Source: Elusimicrobiota bacterium
GTDB taxonomy: Bacteria; Elusimicrobiota; Elusimicrobia; UBA1565; UBA9628
Assembly: GCA_023213235.1 (NCBI GenBank)
Contig: CP096137.1
Coordinates: 1,251,587-1,315,586 of the forward strand
Length of the DNA: 64,000 nucleotides
Direction of reading: 5' to 3'
Below the pieces are notes generated by a model. It was given only the letters and a program-made list of their open reading frames with translations. It ran no database searches and had not been told where the DNA came from. Made by a program: the position numbers and the translations under genes. Shown piece by piece: positions 7,849 through 16,394 of the stretch (within the stretch, counting starts at the first letter, position 1; each line of letters starts with the position of its first letter).

Positions 7849-9295
7849 ATGAGGAAATTTATCGCCGGATCGGTCGCCGGGTTCGCCGCGTTGACGCTTG
7901 CGAGCTGCGCCTCGCCCTCGCCGAAAAAGCCTACGCGGATGTCGAAAAGACCGCAGGCGAGAGGCTGGCCGTGCAACCGCGTCTCGGCGGTGCCAAGGGA
8001 GACCTGGCCGTCATGGAGAGAACGAAGGCGCTCCTCACGCAGGGATCGCTCACCGCGGACAAGGCCGTCGAGCTCGCTCTCCTTAACAGCCCCTCGCTAG
8101 GAGAAGGCGCGCAGGAGATCGCCGTCGCGCGCGCCGAGCTCGCGCAGGCCGGCAACATCGAGAACCCGCGATTTCACTACGGCCTGCGTCGAAGCGCCGA
8201 TGGCGCGACGGGCTATGAGTGGTCCGCGGCGATGAACTTCATGGACCTCGTGGCGCTGCCCCTGCGCCGCAGGCTCGCCTCGGGCCGCTACGAGCAGGCG
8301 CGGCTGCGCATCAGCCACGAGATCTTAAGCCTCTCCGCCGGGGTCAAGACGGCGTTCTACGCCGCTCAGGCGGCGCGGCGGCACCTCGCGCTGAGCCGGA
8401 CGGCGTACGAGAGCTTCGAGGCGGCCGTCGAGCTCCTCGACCGCCAAAGAACGGCCGGGAACATCAACGCGCTCGAACACGCGCGCGAGAAGGCCGAGGC
8501 CGAGCGCGCGGCCGTCACCCTCGCGCGCGCCGAGGCCGAGGCCGAGCAGGCCTCGGAACGGCTCTCCGCGCTCATGGGCGTCCAGGATAGGCCGTCCTGG
8601 ACGGTCGAGGAAACGCCCGCGGGTCCCGCGTCCGCCGAGCCGCCCTTGGACCAACTCGAGGAGACGGCGCTGCGCCAGCGCTGGGACCTCGACGCGGCGC
8701 GGCGCGAGCCGGGCATCCTCAAAAGGCTCTGGCCGTGAACCGCCTCGGACTCTTCGGCGAGATCTCCGTTGGCGTCGACGCGGAAAAGGAGTACGGCGGA
8801 GAGAAAGGCCTCGGACCGTCGATCGAGTTCAGCGTGCCGATCTTCGACCAGCAGCGAGCCTCCTCGGCGCGCATCAAGGCCGAGCTGCGCCGCAGCGCGT
8901 TGACCGTCGCGGCCCTGGAAAACCAGGTGCGCCTCGAGGTGCGTCTGGCGCGCAGCCAGGTCGCCGCCGCGCGCAAGGCCGTCGAGCGCTACAGCGCGGC
9001 GCTCGTCCCGCTGACGCGCCGCGTCGCCGCCGAGACGCTTAAGCAATACAACTTCATGCTTCTCGGCGTCTACGACGTGCTGCGCACCCGGCGCGAGGAG
9101 TTCGAGACGCAGAGCGAATATATCGACGCGCTGCGCGACTATTGGACGGCCTGGGCCGAGCTCGAGCGCGCCCTGGGCGGGAAGATCCCTCCCGAGTTGG
9201 CCGCGGCGCCGTCCGCGCCCCGAGAGACGCCGAAAGCCGAACCCGAGAAGCCCGCCGAGCCGGAAACCGTTCCGACGCCTGAGCACAAACATTAA
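7849..9295 (+). CDS. TolC-family outer-membrane lipoprotein, frame broken twice
   Basis: The start ATG 7849 gives a lipoprotein signal (MRKFIAGSVAGFAALTLASC). The frame breaks in the A run near 7925 and again near 8723; restoring one base at each joins three pieces into about 483 residues. Long coiled-coil stretches (ERTKALLTQGSLTADKAVEL; ARAEAEAEQASERLSALMG) and PSIEFSVPIFDQQRASSARI are typical of the outer-membrane channel of RND and type I exporters. No membrane-fusion or RND gene is adjacent; the multicopper oxidase follows 10 bases later. It probably serves the cus pump or a metal-export role. Confidence 0.75.
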
Positions 9296-9305
9296 GGAGA
9301 AACGA

Positions 9306-10820
9306 ATGACCCTTCGAAGAATCAACCTCGCCGTTCTGGCGCTTGCGGCCGGGCTCGTCCCCGCCGCCTGGGGCGCGGCTTACACCCCCGTCTTCACGCC
9401 CAACGGCTCGACTTTGCCCTGGAAGATGGAGGACGGCGTCAAGGTGTTCCGGCTGACGATCGACCAATGCAAGCACGAGGTCGCTCCCGGGATGACGGTC
9501 GACGCCTGGTGCTACAACGGCGTCACGCCGGGACCGACGATCGAGGCCGTCGAGGGAGACCGGGTTCGATTTCTCGTCACCAACAAGCTCCCTGAGGGCA
9601 GCTCAATCCATTGGCACGGGCTGATCCTTCCCAGCGGCATGGACGGCGTCTCCGGCCTCAGCCAGCGGCGCATCATGCCCGGCGAGACTTTCTCCTACCA
9701 GTTCACGCTGCGCCAGCACGGCACGCAGATGTATCATTCCCACGGCGACGAGATGGTCCAGATCGGCCTCGGCACGATGGGCATGTTCATCATCCACCCG
9801 CGCGAGCGCAAGCGGAAGATCGACCGCGACTACGCGCTCTTCCTGAGCGAGTGGTTCGTGGAGCCCGGAAGCTCGAAACCGAATGTGAACATCATGACGG
9901 ACTTCAACCTCTTCACCTTCAACAGCCGCGCCTTCCCGGGAACCGCGCCGATGGTCGCGCGCACCGGCGAGCGCGTGCGCATCCGCATCGGCAGCGTGGC
10001 GCAGGACTGCCACCCCGTCCACATGCACGGGCACACGTTCAACGTCGTCGCCACCGACGGCGGCGACATCCCCGAATCGGCGCAGTGGCCCGAGACGACC
10101 GTCGTCGTTTGCCCCGGCCAGACCCGCGACTTCGAGTTCACGGCGATCGGCGGGGACTGGGCCATCCACTGCCACAAGCGCCATCACCCGATGAACCCGA
10201 TGGGGCATGATATCCCCAACATGCTCGGCGTCAGCCAGAAGGGCGTCGAGAAGAAGATCCGCAAGATCGAGCCCGGCTACATGGCCATGGGCGAAACCGG
10301 CATGGACGACATGATGGAGATGGGCATGGCGGGACCCGAGAACACGCTTCCGATGATGGGCGGCGAGGGCCCCTTTGAGATGATCGGCATGGGCGGAATG
10401 TTCTCGCTCGTCAAGGTCCACGACGACATGCCCAAGTTCGCGAGCCAGGAGGAATACGCCAAGCGCATCCGCCTGCCGGAGGACGGCGGCTGGTTCAAGA
10501 ATCCTCCCGGGACCGTCGCGGAATCGATCACGGGCAAGCCGCCGAAGAAGTCCGGTCACGGCGGAATGAAGATGGACGAGAAAGAGGGCGGGATGGAAGG
10601 AATGGACCATTCCAAGATGAAGATGACTCCGGACGCAAAGCCGCAGGGCGAGAAGCCTGATCCCGCGGCGAAGGTTCTCTACCGCTGCGACATGGGGCAC
10701 GTCAAGCATCAGGCCGCGCCGGGCGAGTGCCCCGTCTGCGGCATGAAGCTGCGGCCCGAGACGGCGCAGGACGCGCTGGATGACGCTGAGGAAGAAAAAG
10801 ACAAGGAGAAAACGAAATGA
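9306..10820 (+). CDS. Two-domain multicopper oxidase with Met-rich tail and heavy-metal-binding domain
   Basis: The protein has 504 residues with a Sec signal at 1-24. Copper motifs are HWHG (102-105), HSHGD (144-148), HPVHMHGH (236-243) and HCHKRHH (288-294). Cys289, His294 and Met299 fit the type 1 copper ligands with His236; the others fit the trinuclear centre. Only two cupredoxin domains are present, as in small laccases. Residues about 328-372 are very Met-rich, and about 460-485 form a heavy-metal-binding module (YRCDMGHVKHQ..CPVCGMKL) as in CusB-type proteins. The likely role is periplasmic Cu(I) oxidation. GGAG precedes the ATG. The next gene overlaps by four bases. Confidence 0.85.
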   Translation: MTLRRINLAVLALAAGLVPAAWGAAYTPVFTPNGSTLPWKMEDGVKVFRLTIDQCKHEVAPGMTVDAWCYNGVTPGPTIEAVEGDRVRFLVTNKLPEGSSIHWHGLILPSGMDGVSGLSQRRIMPGETFSYQFTLRQHGTQMYHSHGDEMVQIGLGTMGMFIIHPRERKRKIDRDYALFLSEWFVEPGSSKPNVNIMTDFNLFTFNSRAFPGTAPMVARTGERVRIRIGSVAQDCHPVHMHGHTFNVVATDGGDIPESAQWPETTVVVCPGQTRDFEFTAIGGDWAIHCHKRHHPMNPMGHDIPNMLGVSQKGVEKKIRKIEPGYMAMGETGMDDMMEMGMAGPENTLPMMGGEGPFEMIGMGGMFSLVKVHDDMPKFASQEEYAKRIRLPEDGGWFKNPPGTVAESITGKPPKKSGHGGMKMDEKEGGMEGMDHSKMKMTPDAKPQGEKPDPAAKVLYRCDMGHVKHQAAPGECPVCGMKLRPETAQDALDDAEEEKDKEKTK

Positions 10821-11245
10821 AAATCAAGACATCCGGTCATGTCGCGGCGGCCGCAGTGGGTCTGGCGCTCGCTCTGAGCGGCGCGGTCTGGGCGCACGGA
10901 GACGAAAAGCACGACACCGCGGAAAGCAAGGGCGCCGAGAAAGTGACGATGACGGGCGAGATCGTCGACATGGCCTGCTTCTCGGCCCATGACGGCAAAG
11001 GGGCCAAGCACGCCGTCTGCGCGAAGGAGTGCGCCTTGGGCGGGGCTCCGGTCGGCCTGCTCACGGAGGACGGGACGGTCTATCTGCTGCTCGAGAACCA
11101 CAGCAAGCCGAAGCTGCGGAAGCCCTACATCGAGGCTCGCGGCAAGGTCACGGAGACGGTGACGATCATGGGCGACATGTACAAGCGCGGCGGGCTGAAC
11201 GCCATCGTGGTCAACATGGTCATGACGGGGAAGGCGGAGAAGTAG
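10817..11245 (+). CDS. Exported Cys-containing protein of the multicopper-oxidase operon
   Basis: The protein has 142 residues with a signal peptide ending in VWAHGDEKH. The mature part carries MACFSAHDGKGAKHAVCAKECALGG (about 55-78), with three Cys that could bind metal or haem-like ligands, then a small beta domain ending in VNMVMTGK. It overlaps the oxidase gene by ATGA and is followed with no gap by a GTG-started DUF2231 gene, so it belongs to that operon. The family is uncharacterised as far as I can tell. Confidence 0.5.
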   Translation: MKIKTSGHVAAAAVGLALALSGAVWAHGDEKHDTAESKGAEKVTMTGEIVDMACFSAHDGKGAKHAVCAKECALGGAPVGLLTEDGTVYLLLENHSKPKLRKPYIEARGKVTETVTIMGDMYKRGGLNAIVVNMVMTGKAEK

Positions 11246-11668
11246 GTGACGCCTCCGCCGCTGTACCTGCTGCATCCCGTCGCGGTCCATTTTCCGATCG
11301 CGTTGCTGATCGCGGGGTGGGCCGCCGGGGTCCTGGGCCGCCGCCATGAGGCGGCGGCCTCGGCGGCCTCGTGGCTGTTGTGGGCCGGGACGCTCTCGGC
11401 CTGGGCGGCGCTGGGCCTGGGCCTGCTCGCGGCGAAGACCGCGCCGCACGTTCCCTCGGCGTGGGAGACTTTGAACCTGCACGAGACGCTTGGCTGGTGG
11501 ACGGTCGGGCTGTTCACCGTCCTGTCGCTGTGGCGGTGGCGTTTGGGGCGCAAAGCCGAGGTCTATTTCCTGGCGGCCTGGCTGGCCGCGTGCGGCGTGC
11601 TGCTCGCCACGGGCTATCAGGGCGGAGAACTGGTGTTCACTCATGCAATGGGGGTCGCGACCGAATGA
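11246..11668 (+). CDS. DUF2231-family membrane protein
   Basis: GTG 11246 directly follows the previous stop codon. The 140-residue protein has four membrane helices and opens with LYLLHPVAVHFPIALLIAGW, the His-Pro...His-Phe-Pro signature of DUF2231. A second His (LNLHETLGWW) lies in helix three. Such proteins are thought to bind haem in the membrane and often sit beside cytochromes or copper proteins. Here it would link the oxidase operon to the membrane redox pool, which is inference. Confidence 0.65.
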   Translation: MTPPPLYLLHPVAVHFPIALLIAGWAAGVLGRRHEAAASAASWLLWAGTLSAWAALGLGLLAAKTAPHVPSAWETLNLHETLGWWTVGLFTVLSLWRWRLGRKAEVYFLAAWLAACGVLLATGYQGGELVFTHAMGVATE

Positions 11669-12165
11669 AAAAGATGATCGTCGGACTGTTGGGCGCGGCG
11701 GCGTTGGCCGCGGCGGGGGCGGTCGCGTTCGCGGCGTCTCCGGAAGAGGGCGCGATCCGGAAGGTCCTCGTGGACTACCAAGCCGCGATGGAGTCGCGCA
11801 AAGTCGAGAAACTGGCGGACGTCGTCACGGACGACCTCCTTATTTTAGAGGGCACGCACAAGAACGACGGCTGGGCGGACTACCGGGACAAGCACATCGG
11901 CCCGGAGATGGCGGAGTGGACGGAGTTCACGGCGGCGGACTCCAAAATTTCGCGCCTCGAGGTCAGCGGCGACTTGGCCTATGTTATCCAAGAAGCGACC
12001 TATACCATCGTCACCGCGAAGGAACCGGTGGTTTTGCTCAGCGCCGCCACCTTCGTCTTGGGGAAAACCGGCAAGGGCTGGAAGATCAAACACATCCACA
12101 TGTCGGGCAAACGCGTCGGACCGCCGAAGACCGGCGCGACGCCGCCCGTCAAGGTCAAGTCTTGA
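11665..12165 (+). CDS. Exported SnoaL/NTF2-like domain protein
   Basis: ATGA overlap couples it to the DUF2231 gene. The 166-residue protein has a signal peptide (MKKMIVGLLGAAALAAAGAV) and then an NTF2-like fold pattern of the DUF4440 type: IRKVLVDYQAAMESRKVEKL, DDLLILEG, and KGWKIKHIHMSG at the end of the cone. Stand-alone DUF4440 domains bind small ligands or act as uncharacterised periplasmic proteins. Function in the metal operon is unknown. Confidence 0.6.
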   Translation: MKKMIVGLLGAAALAAAGAVAFAASPEEGAIRKVLVDYQAAMESRKVEKLADVVTDDLLILEGTHKNDGWADYRDKHIGPEMAEWTEFTAADSKISRLEVSGDLAYVIQEATYTIVTAKEPVVLLSAATFVLGKTGKGWKIKHIHMSGKRVGPPKTGATPPVKVKS

Positions 12166-12188
12166 GACATAACGATGGAGGGAGGTCT

Positions 12189-12419
12189 ATGCATAAAAAA
12201 CTCATGCTGGTCGCCGCGCTAATGCTTGCGCTCGGCACCCGCGTCATGGCGCACGAAGGCGAGCAGCACGACGAGCCTAAGACGAATAATCAAGATCAGG
12301 ATGCCGAGAAAGCGCACAAGGAACTCGAGCGCAAGCGGCACGACGCCGCCGAGAAGGCCGGAGACCACAAGGGCGGCGATCACAAGGACGCAAAAGGCGC
12401 CAAGTCCAAAAAGCGATGA
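12189..12419 (+). CDS. Small exported His/Lys-rich protein
   Basis: The protein has 76 residues: a signal peptide (MHKKLMLVAALMLALG), then a hydrophilic tail with HEGEQHDE, KHDAAEKAGDHKGGDHKDAK-like repeats. GGAGG lies 4 bases before ATG 12189. It has no Cys; seven or more His in about 55 mature residues suggest metal buffering in the periplasm. Similar His-rich tails follow oxidase genes in this region. No named family. Confidence 0.5.
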   Translation: MHKKLMLVAALMLALGTRVMAHEGEQHDEPKTNNQDQDAEKAHKELERKRHDAAEKAGDHKGGDHKDAKGAKSKKR

Positions 12420-12490
12420 AGAAGAAGGGCAAGAAGGCCAAGGCGGAAGAGCCGAAGAGCGAGATGCCCGCCGGCATGCCGATGAAGTAA
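12416..12490 (+). CDS. Tiny Lys-rich reading frame coupled to the His-rich gene
   Basis: ATG 12416 overlaps the previous stop (ATGA). The frame encodes 24 residues, MKKKGKKAKAEE followed by PKSEMPAGMPMK. It may be a separate peptide or the lost C-terminus of the upstream protein after a single-base deletion. It has too little sequence to judge coding. Confidence 0.25.
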   Translation: MKKKGKKAKAEEPKSEMPAGMPMK

Positions 12491-12506
12491 GCGTCGGGAT
12501 GAAGCC

Positions 12507-12537
12507 CGCCCCTTTCGCTCATGCCGCGAAGGGGGCG
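12507..12537 (+). terminator. GC-rich hairpin after the oxidase operon
   Basis: A 12-base stem (12507-12518 with 12526-12537, one G-T pair) encloses a 7-base loop. It follows the last small gene and precedes a new gene with its own -10-like box, so it may end transcription, but no T-run follows. Confidence 0.4.
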
Positions 12538-12607
12538 GTCGCGGGCGGATGAATTCGTGGCGGTGAAAAATCGAGAAAAGCTTGTACACTGAAAAGGGAG
12601 CACGCCT

Positions 12608-13051
12608 ATGAAACTGCTGTTATTGCCGTTCGTGCTGCTCCTGGGTGGACCCTTGGGGGCGCAGCCCGAGAAAAGTCCGTTGGCCCAGGGAATCGAACTG
12701 AGCAACCAGGGGAAATGGGAGGAAGCGATCCCCTTGCTTGAGCAAGCCGCGAAGGCGGCGCCCGATTCGTATCAGGCCGCCTTGGCGCTCGGGTCCGCCC
12801 GCCTGTCCGCCAAACAGTACGTCATGGCCAAGGGGGAGTTGGAGCGCGCGGCAAAACTGGAGCCCGGCTCGGCCTCCACGCACTATGTTCTGGCTCTCCT
12901 GTACGAGAAGCTTAAGGAGCATCGAAAAGCTGTTGCCGCTTGGAGAATTTTCCTTTCCCATAAGCTCGACGTGGACTCCCGCCAGGTGGCTGAAAAGCAC
13001 TTAGCTCACGAGTTGGAGCACCTTAAAAAGGACCAAGGGAAGACCCCATAG
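12608..13051 (+). CDS. Exported TPR protein
   Basis: The 147-residue protein has a signal peptide (MKLLLLPFVLLLGGPLGAQP) and three TPR-like helix pairs: GIELSNQGKWEEAIPLLEQA, ALALGSARLSAKQYVMAKGE, and THYVLALLYEKLKEHRKAVA. It probably scaffolds protein contacts in the periplasm. AAGGGAG lies upstream of the ATG and a TACACT -10-like box is at 12585-12590, so it likely starts a transcript including the CsgG-like lipoprotein 8 bases downstream. Confidence 0.65.
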   Translation: MKLLLLPFVLLLGGPLGAQPEKSPLAQGIELSNQGKWEEAIPLLEQAAKAAPDSYQAALALGSARLSAKQYVMAKGELERAAKLEPGSASTHYVLALLYEKLKEHRKAVAAWRIFLSHKLDVDSRQVAEKHLAHELEHLKKDQGKTP

Positions 13052-13059
13052 GAAACCAC

Positions 13060-13749
13060 ATGATAAATCGAGCGGCTTTTGGATTTATGCTCCTCCTGGC
13101 TGGATGCGGAGCTTCTTCGGTCAAAACCGCGGTCGCCCCCGGCCATGAAATGATGATCCACAACCAAATCGCCTTGGCCCCGGTGCCGGATTTTCCAGGC
13201 GCCCCCGGCTCGGGCCAAGCCGCGACCAACGAATGGGTCAGGCAGATGATGTCCGGGAAGATAACGGTGCAGGTGCTCGAAGGCGGGGGTTTCCAGGCGG
13301 CACGGGACCAAGCGCGCGCAAAAGGCTTCAACTATTTTATCGTGGCCAGTTATACCCGGTACCAGAAGGACCAGAAATACGTGATAAACCAGGTTCCCAG
13401 CCAGGTTGCGACCTACTATCCCCCGGCCTACGGGGCGCAACCTTATGTTTCCTCGCCTTACTCTACAACCAATTATCCGCCAATGCCGCCCTTCGGGACG
13501 CCGCGCTATGGCGGGGGTCCGACTCCGATCTCCGGAGGGACTCCGACTACGAGCACGACCATGGGCTCGGGACTGCAGCAGCAGATTCTGACCAGCAACG
13601 CCTCCGTGGGGATGACGGCCCAGATGTTGGAGGTGTCCACGGGCAACATCATCTGGACCGGAGCCTATACCTATGAGGCGCTCGATGTGGAATCCGCGGT
13701 GGAGGGGATCGCGTCGAATCTTGTCGGCTCCCTGCCGGGGCCGAAATAG
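13060..13749 (+). CDS. Lipoprotein resembling CsgG-type periplasmic components
   Basis: The protein has 229 residues. The lipobox is MLLLAGC (Cys near 16). The body has ITVQVLEGGGFQAARDQARA and FNYFIVASYTRYQKD, then a low-complexity Pro/Gly/Tyr/Thr stretch (about 115-175), and ends with ASVGMTAQMLEVSTGNIIWT. The last motif, a strand of the 'stress-sensor/LpoB-CsgG' fold, supports a CsgG- or LpoB-like envelope lipoprotein. It may form multimers in the outer membrane. The call rests on fold-pattern recognition. Confidence 0.5.
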   Translation: MINRAAFGFMLLLAGCGASSVKTAVAPGHEMMIHNQIALAPVPDFPGAPGSGQAATNEWVRQMMSGKITVQVLEGGGFQAARDQARAKGFNYFIVASYTRYQKDQKYVINQVPSQVATYYPPAYGAQPYVSSPYSTTNYPPMPPFGTPRYGGGPTPISGGTPTTSTTMGSGLQQQILTSNASVGMTAQMLEVSTGNIIWTGAYTYEALDVESAVEGIASNLVGSLPGPK

Positions 13750-13791
13750 CCGGAGATGCGGCATCATCTTTGTCATCTTGAAGGAGGCGAT

Positions 13792-14099
13792 ATGAAGAAT
13801 CTCTGGATAAAAACGCTCATCGCGGCGCTGATCTGCTCACCATGCGCCCAGGCCTGGGCGCATGGCGGCGCAGATAGCGGCTCCATGGCCCAACCGCGTT
13901 CCGAGGGATCCTCGCCGTCCGATACGGCGTCGGTCCGCCAGGAGGAACTGGCGAGTCTCCAGAAGAAAATAGACAAGCTCGATGAAAAGTTAGAGGACGA
14001 GACATTGCCGGCCAAGAAGCGCGCCAAACTGGAAAAAAGCTGCAGAAGCTGTTGAAACAGAAAAATGAACTGCTCGATTCGAAGTCATCGAAGCGATAA
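13792..14099 (+). CDS. Small exported coiled-coil protein (copy 1), frame broken once
   Basis: GGAGG precedes ATG 13792. After the signal peptide (ending AQAWAHGGADSG), a charged coiled coil follows: LASLQKKIDKLDEKLEDETL and PAKKRAKLEK. Loss of one A near 14035 breaks the end; repaired, it reads LQKLLKQKNELLDSKSSKR and stops at 14099 (about 102 residues). The paralogue at 23776 shares LQ.KIDKLDEKLE..LSAKKRAKLEKK. The function is unknown; its repeated pairing with metal and lipid genes suggests a periplasmic role. Confidence 0.6.
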
Positions 14100-14109
14100 G
14101 GCGCTCAAT

Positions 14110-14880
14110 ATGAGTTTAAGCCGCATGTTCCAGGCGGAGCGGATCGGGTGCGCGCTCGGCCTCGGGTTCTTCTTGCTAGCTGCAGCATTGCCGCCGACCT
14201 CCTCGGCACAGTACGTCCCGCCCAGAGTCGAACTGGAGCCGGCGGTTTCCGCGAATAAGTATCCGCATTTGGAGGCCGATGACGTCGTCATGTCGGATTG
14301 CATCGGCATCAATAGGACGGACGGCACCATCCGATCAGAGGAAATAGGAACGATCCAGATTATGGCCTACACGCCTTGGTATCAAACCGCGGAACATCTG
14401 GCCAAGGAAAAAGCCGGCGAAGCAGGCGCGAACTGCCTGATGAGTCAATTTCCACCCGGTTTGGGGCCGATTCCCGTCTCTTATCCGTTCACGATCGCCT
14501 ACCGCGCGTTCCGCTTGACTCGGCAGAAGGGCTTCGGCTCCACGAGTTATTGGATTCCCATCCGCGCGGATGCCGCGCCTTCTTTCGTTCCGGCCTCCAC
14601 CGGCGGTTCCAATCCTCCGCCGGGCGCGTCCGCTCCGCAAGCCCGCCCGGCGCCCGCGCCGACCGGCCACGCACATCTTTGGACCAGCGGGAATTTCATC
14701 TACCGCTACGAAATCGGCATGGACACGGCTAAATTCTCGAAAGAAACATGGGAAGACGTCGCGCTCGACTTTAAAGAGTATTTCCCGTCTTCAGAATACC
14801 AGCAGCTGCTCCTGGCCCGCAGAGGCAAAGAGAAAGTGGTGGTCGACTTCAAGAACATGCGGATTCGGCGGGATCTGTGA
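14110..14880 (+). CDS. Exported protein of unknown function
   Basis: ATG 14110 starts a 256-residue protein with a signal peptide (about 1-38, ending SSAQYVPPR). The middle has EIGTIQIMAYTPWYQTAEHL and KAGEAGANCLMSQ, a pattern seen in small 'DUF4156-like' lipoproteins that respond to stress, followed by a Pro/Ala linker (about 165-200) and a C-terminal module (HLWTSGNFIYRYEIGMDTAK; EKVVVDFKNMRIRRDL). It sits between two lipoprotein genes and overlaps the next by four bases. Family assignment is tentative. Confidence 0.45.
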   Translation: MSLSRMFQAERIGCALGLGFFLLAAALPPTSSAQYVPPRVELEPAVSANKYPHLEADDVVMSDCIGINRTDGTIRSEEIGTIQIMAYTPWYQTAEHLAKEKAGEAGANCLMSQFPPGLGPIPVSYPFTIAYRAFRLTRQKGFGSTSYWIPIRADAAPSFVPASTGGSNPPPGASAPQARPAPAPTGHAHLWTSGNFIYRYEIGMDTAKFSKETWEDVALDFKEYFPSSEYQQLLLARRGKEKVVVDFKNMRIRRDL

Positions 14881-15368
14881 TCAGGCCAGCGCTCGTCGTC
14901 ATCGTCGCCTGCGCGATGACTGCGGGTTGCGCGGCCGTGGAACCCGTCTTTCAGCGGCAGGAGAATCCTTGGGATTCGCCCCAAAGCCGCTGGGTTTTGC
15001 ATCAAGACGGCTTTCGCGTCGACTTCGCGCTCAAGCCGATGGCGCCCGATGAGACTCAGCCGGCCGAGCTTGAAATCTCCATCACCGATTTATCCGCCGA
15101 TCCTCCCCGGCCTGTCGCCGGTGCCCGCGTGAAGGGCACGGCCCGCATGCCGAGAAAGCCGGGGCACATCCATGTTTTGGATTTGCTCGTGCTGCATAAA
15201 GAGGTCGCCGCAGGAGCATACGGCATGCATCTGACTTTCGGCATGGGCGGAGAATGGCTCGCCGAGTTTGACATTTCGCTTCCGGACGGCAAGGTTCTTA
15301 AAGCGAGTTTCCCATTCGTCATTTCGGGGTCGGAGCAGGCGCCTTGGGAAAGGAAGGGGCGAAAGTGA
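14877..15368 (+). CDS. YtkA/FixH-like lipoprotein (copy 1)
   Basis: GTG 14877 overlaps the previous stop. The 163-residue protein has a lipobox (MTAGCAAV) and a beta-sandwich like YtkA/FixH: FRVDFALKPMAPDETQPAEL, then VAGARVKGTARMPRKPGHIH, then GAYGMHLTFGMGGEWLAEFD. The sequence GH.H plus Met-rich strand could bind copper. A relative lies at 54713. FixH/YtkA-like domains occur near cbb3 oxidases and copper proteins. Its partner is unknown. Confidence 0.6.
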   Translation: MIRPALVVIVACAMTAGCAAVEPVFQRQENPWDSPQSRWVLHQDGFRVDFALKPMAPDETQPAELEISITDLSADPPRPVAGARVKGTARMPRKPGHIHVLDLLVLHKEVAAGAYGMHLTFGMGGEWLAEFDISLPDGKVLKASFPFVISGSEQAPWERKGRK

Positions 15369-15408
15369 AATCTTCAGCTCTCGTTAAGAACCGGCCGAGG
15401 AGGAATGT

Positions 15409-15780
15409 GTGAATCCACGCTCACTATCCGAATCATTCTACCCGCTTCGTTATGATCGCCCCGTCTTGGCGACTGGAGCCACCCTGACGGCGGGCTCTTT
15501 CGCCACGCTGCGCGAAAGGGGCGGGCGAGTATGGGGAATTGCCATGACATCAGACTTTGGAGGACGCGGTTTTTTATCGAGAGTTAAGATAACCCGTCCT
15601 GACGGGAGAGCCGAACTACGGACCTTGTTGTTTCCGAGCACGCCCACGGGGGAGCGGTGGATGGGAATCAACATCTGCGAATGCGGCGAAAGCATCCAAT
15701 ACAGCTGGGACGAGGAGCATGCTTTTCGGACAGCAGTCTGCTCCGCATGCGGCATAGTCTTTGTCATCCAAAAGCCTTGA
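15409..15780 (+). CDS. Chimeric reading frame: PAP2-methyltransferase N-terminus joined to a zinc-ribbon-like end
   Basis: GTG 15409 begins NPRSLSESFYPLRYDRPVLA, nearly the same as the start of the gene at 16391 (SPRPLSASFYPLRYESPVWA). Similarity ends after about 33 residues. The rest reads VKITRPDGRAELRTLLF and ends with ICECGESIQYSW and AVCSACGIVF, a four-Cys pattern that could bind zinc. It looks like a partial duplicate of the neighbour fused by deletion to another gene. Expression is uncertain; RBS GAGGAA is present. Confidence 0.5.
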   Translation: MNPRSLSESFYPLRYDRPVLATGATLTAGSFATLRERGGRVWGIAMTSDFGGRGFLSRVKITRPDGRAELRTLLFPSTPTGERWMGINICECGESIQYSWDEEHAFRTAVCSACGIVFVIQKP

Positions 15781-15782
15781 CG

Positions 15783-16394
15783 ATGAAATTCATGAACATG
15801 ATGATCGAGCGTGGATGGCGCGGCTTGGGCAATACTTCGACCTGGGGCATTGCGGCCTGCCTGGTGGCGACGGCCGTCGGCGCATGGGGTCACGAGGGAC
15901 CCCACAAAGCCGAGCCGCGGCGTATGCTCACTCAAAGCCAAGCGCTCCAGGCGGCGTTCCCGGGGTTGAACCTCGAGCGAAAAACCGCCTATTTGGCCAA
16001 GACGGAGCTCGAACGAGCCTCGAAGCTCTCGGGGTGCCTGCATGAGTCCGCGGTCGTGAGCTATTACCTGGCTCATTCCACGACGGGACTCGTCGGCGCG
16101 GCCTTCTTCGAGTCGCACCGGCTTCGTGACGGCACGGAGGTCATCATGGCGGTGCTGACGCCGGATGGCCGGCTCATGCGATCCGAGATATTGTCGTTCG
16201 ACGAGCCCGCGGACTATATGCCGCCGCCGGCTTGGCGAGCGGGCCTGCTCGGCAAGTCGCTGGGCGAGCTCGACCGCTTCAGCCGTCCGGCGGGCGCGAG
16301 CGCGCGCGCCGCGCTCAGCGCCCAGGCTTTTCTGGATGGAGTCCGCCGTCTTATGGCGATTCATGAGATCGTCGAGAGCAAGGAGAAGCTATGA
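15783..16394 (+). CDS. FMN-binding-domain-like exported protein
   Basis: ATG 15783 gives 203 residues with a hydrophobic signal (STWGIAACLVATAVGAWGHE). The pattern LTQSQALQAAFPG, then LVGAAFFESHRLRDGTEVIM, then TPDGRLMRSEILSFDEPADY matches the FMN_bind fold of RnfG/NqrC and related periplasmic proteins. I do not see the S/T-G-A-T motif used for covalent FMN, so binding may be non-covalent or lost. It overlaps the membrane methyltransferase by four bases and may pass electrons in the periplasm. Confidence 0.6.
   Translation: MKFMNMMIERGWRGLGNTSTWGIAACLVATAVGAWGHEGPHKAEPRRMLTQSQALQAAFPGLNLERKTAYLAKTELERASKLSGCLHESAVVSYYLAHSTTGLVGAAFFESHRLRDGTEVIMAVLTPDGRLMRSEILSFDEPADYMPPPAWRAGLLGKSLGELDRFSRPAGASARAALSAQAFLDGVRRLMAIHEIVESKEKL

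Noticed and set aside
8366..9325. 319-residue minus-strand frame
   Set aside because: It lies antisense to the TolC-family gene and has no domain pattern; a shadow of the high-GC third codon position.
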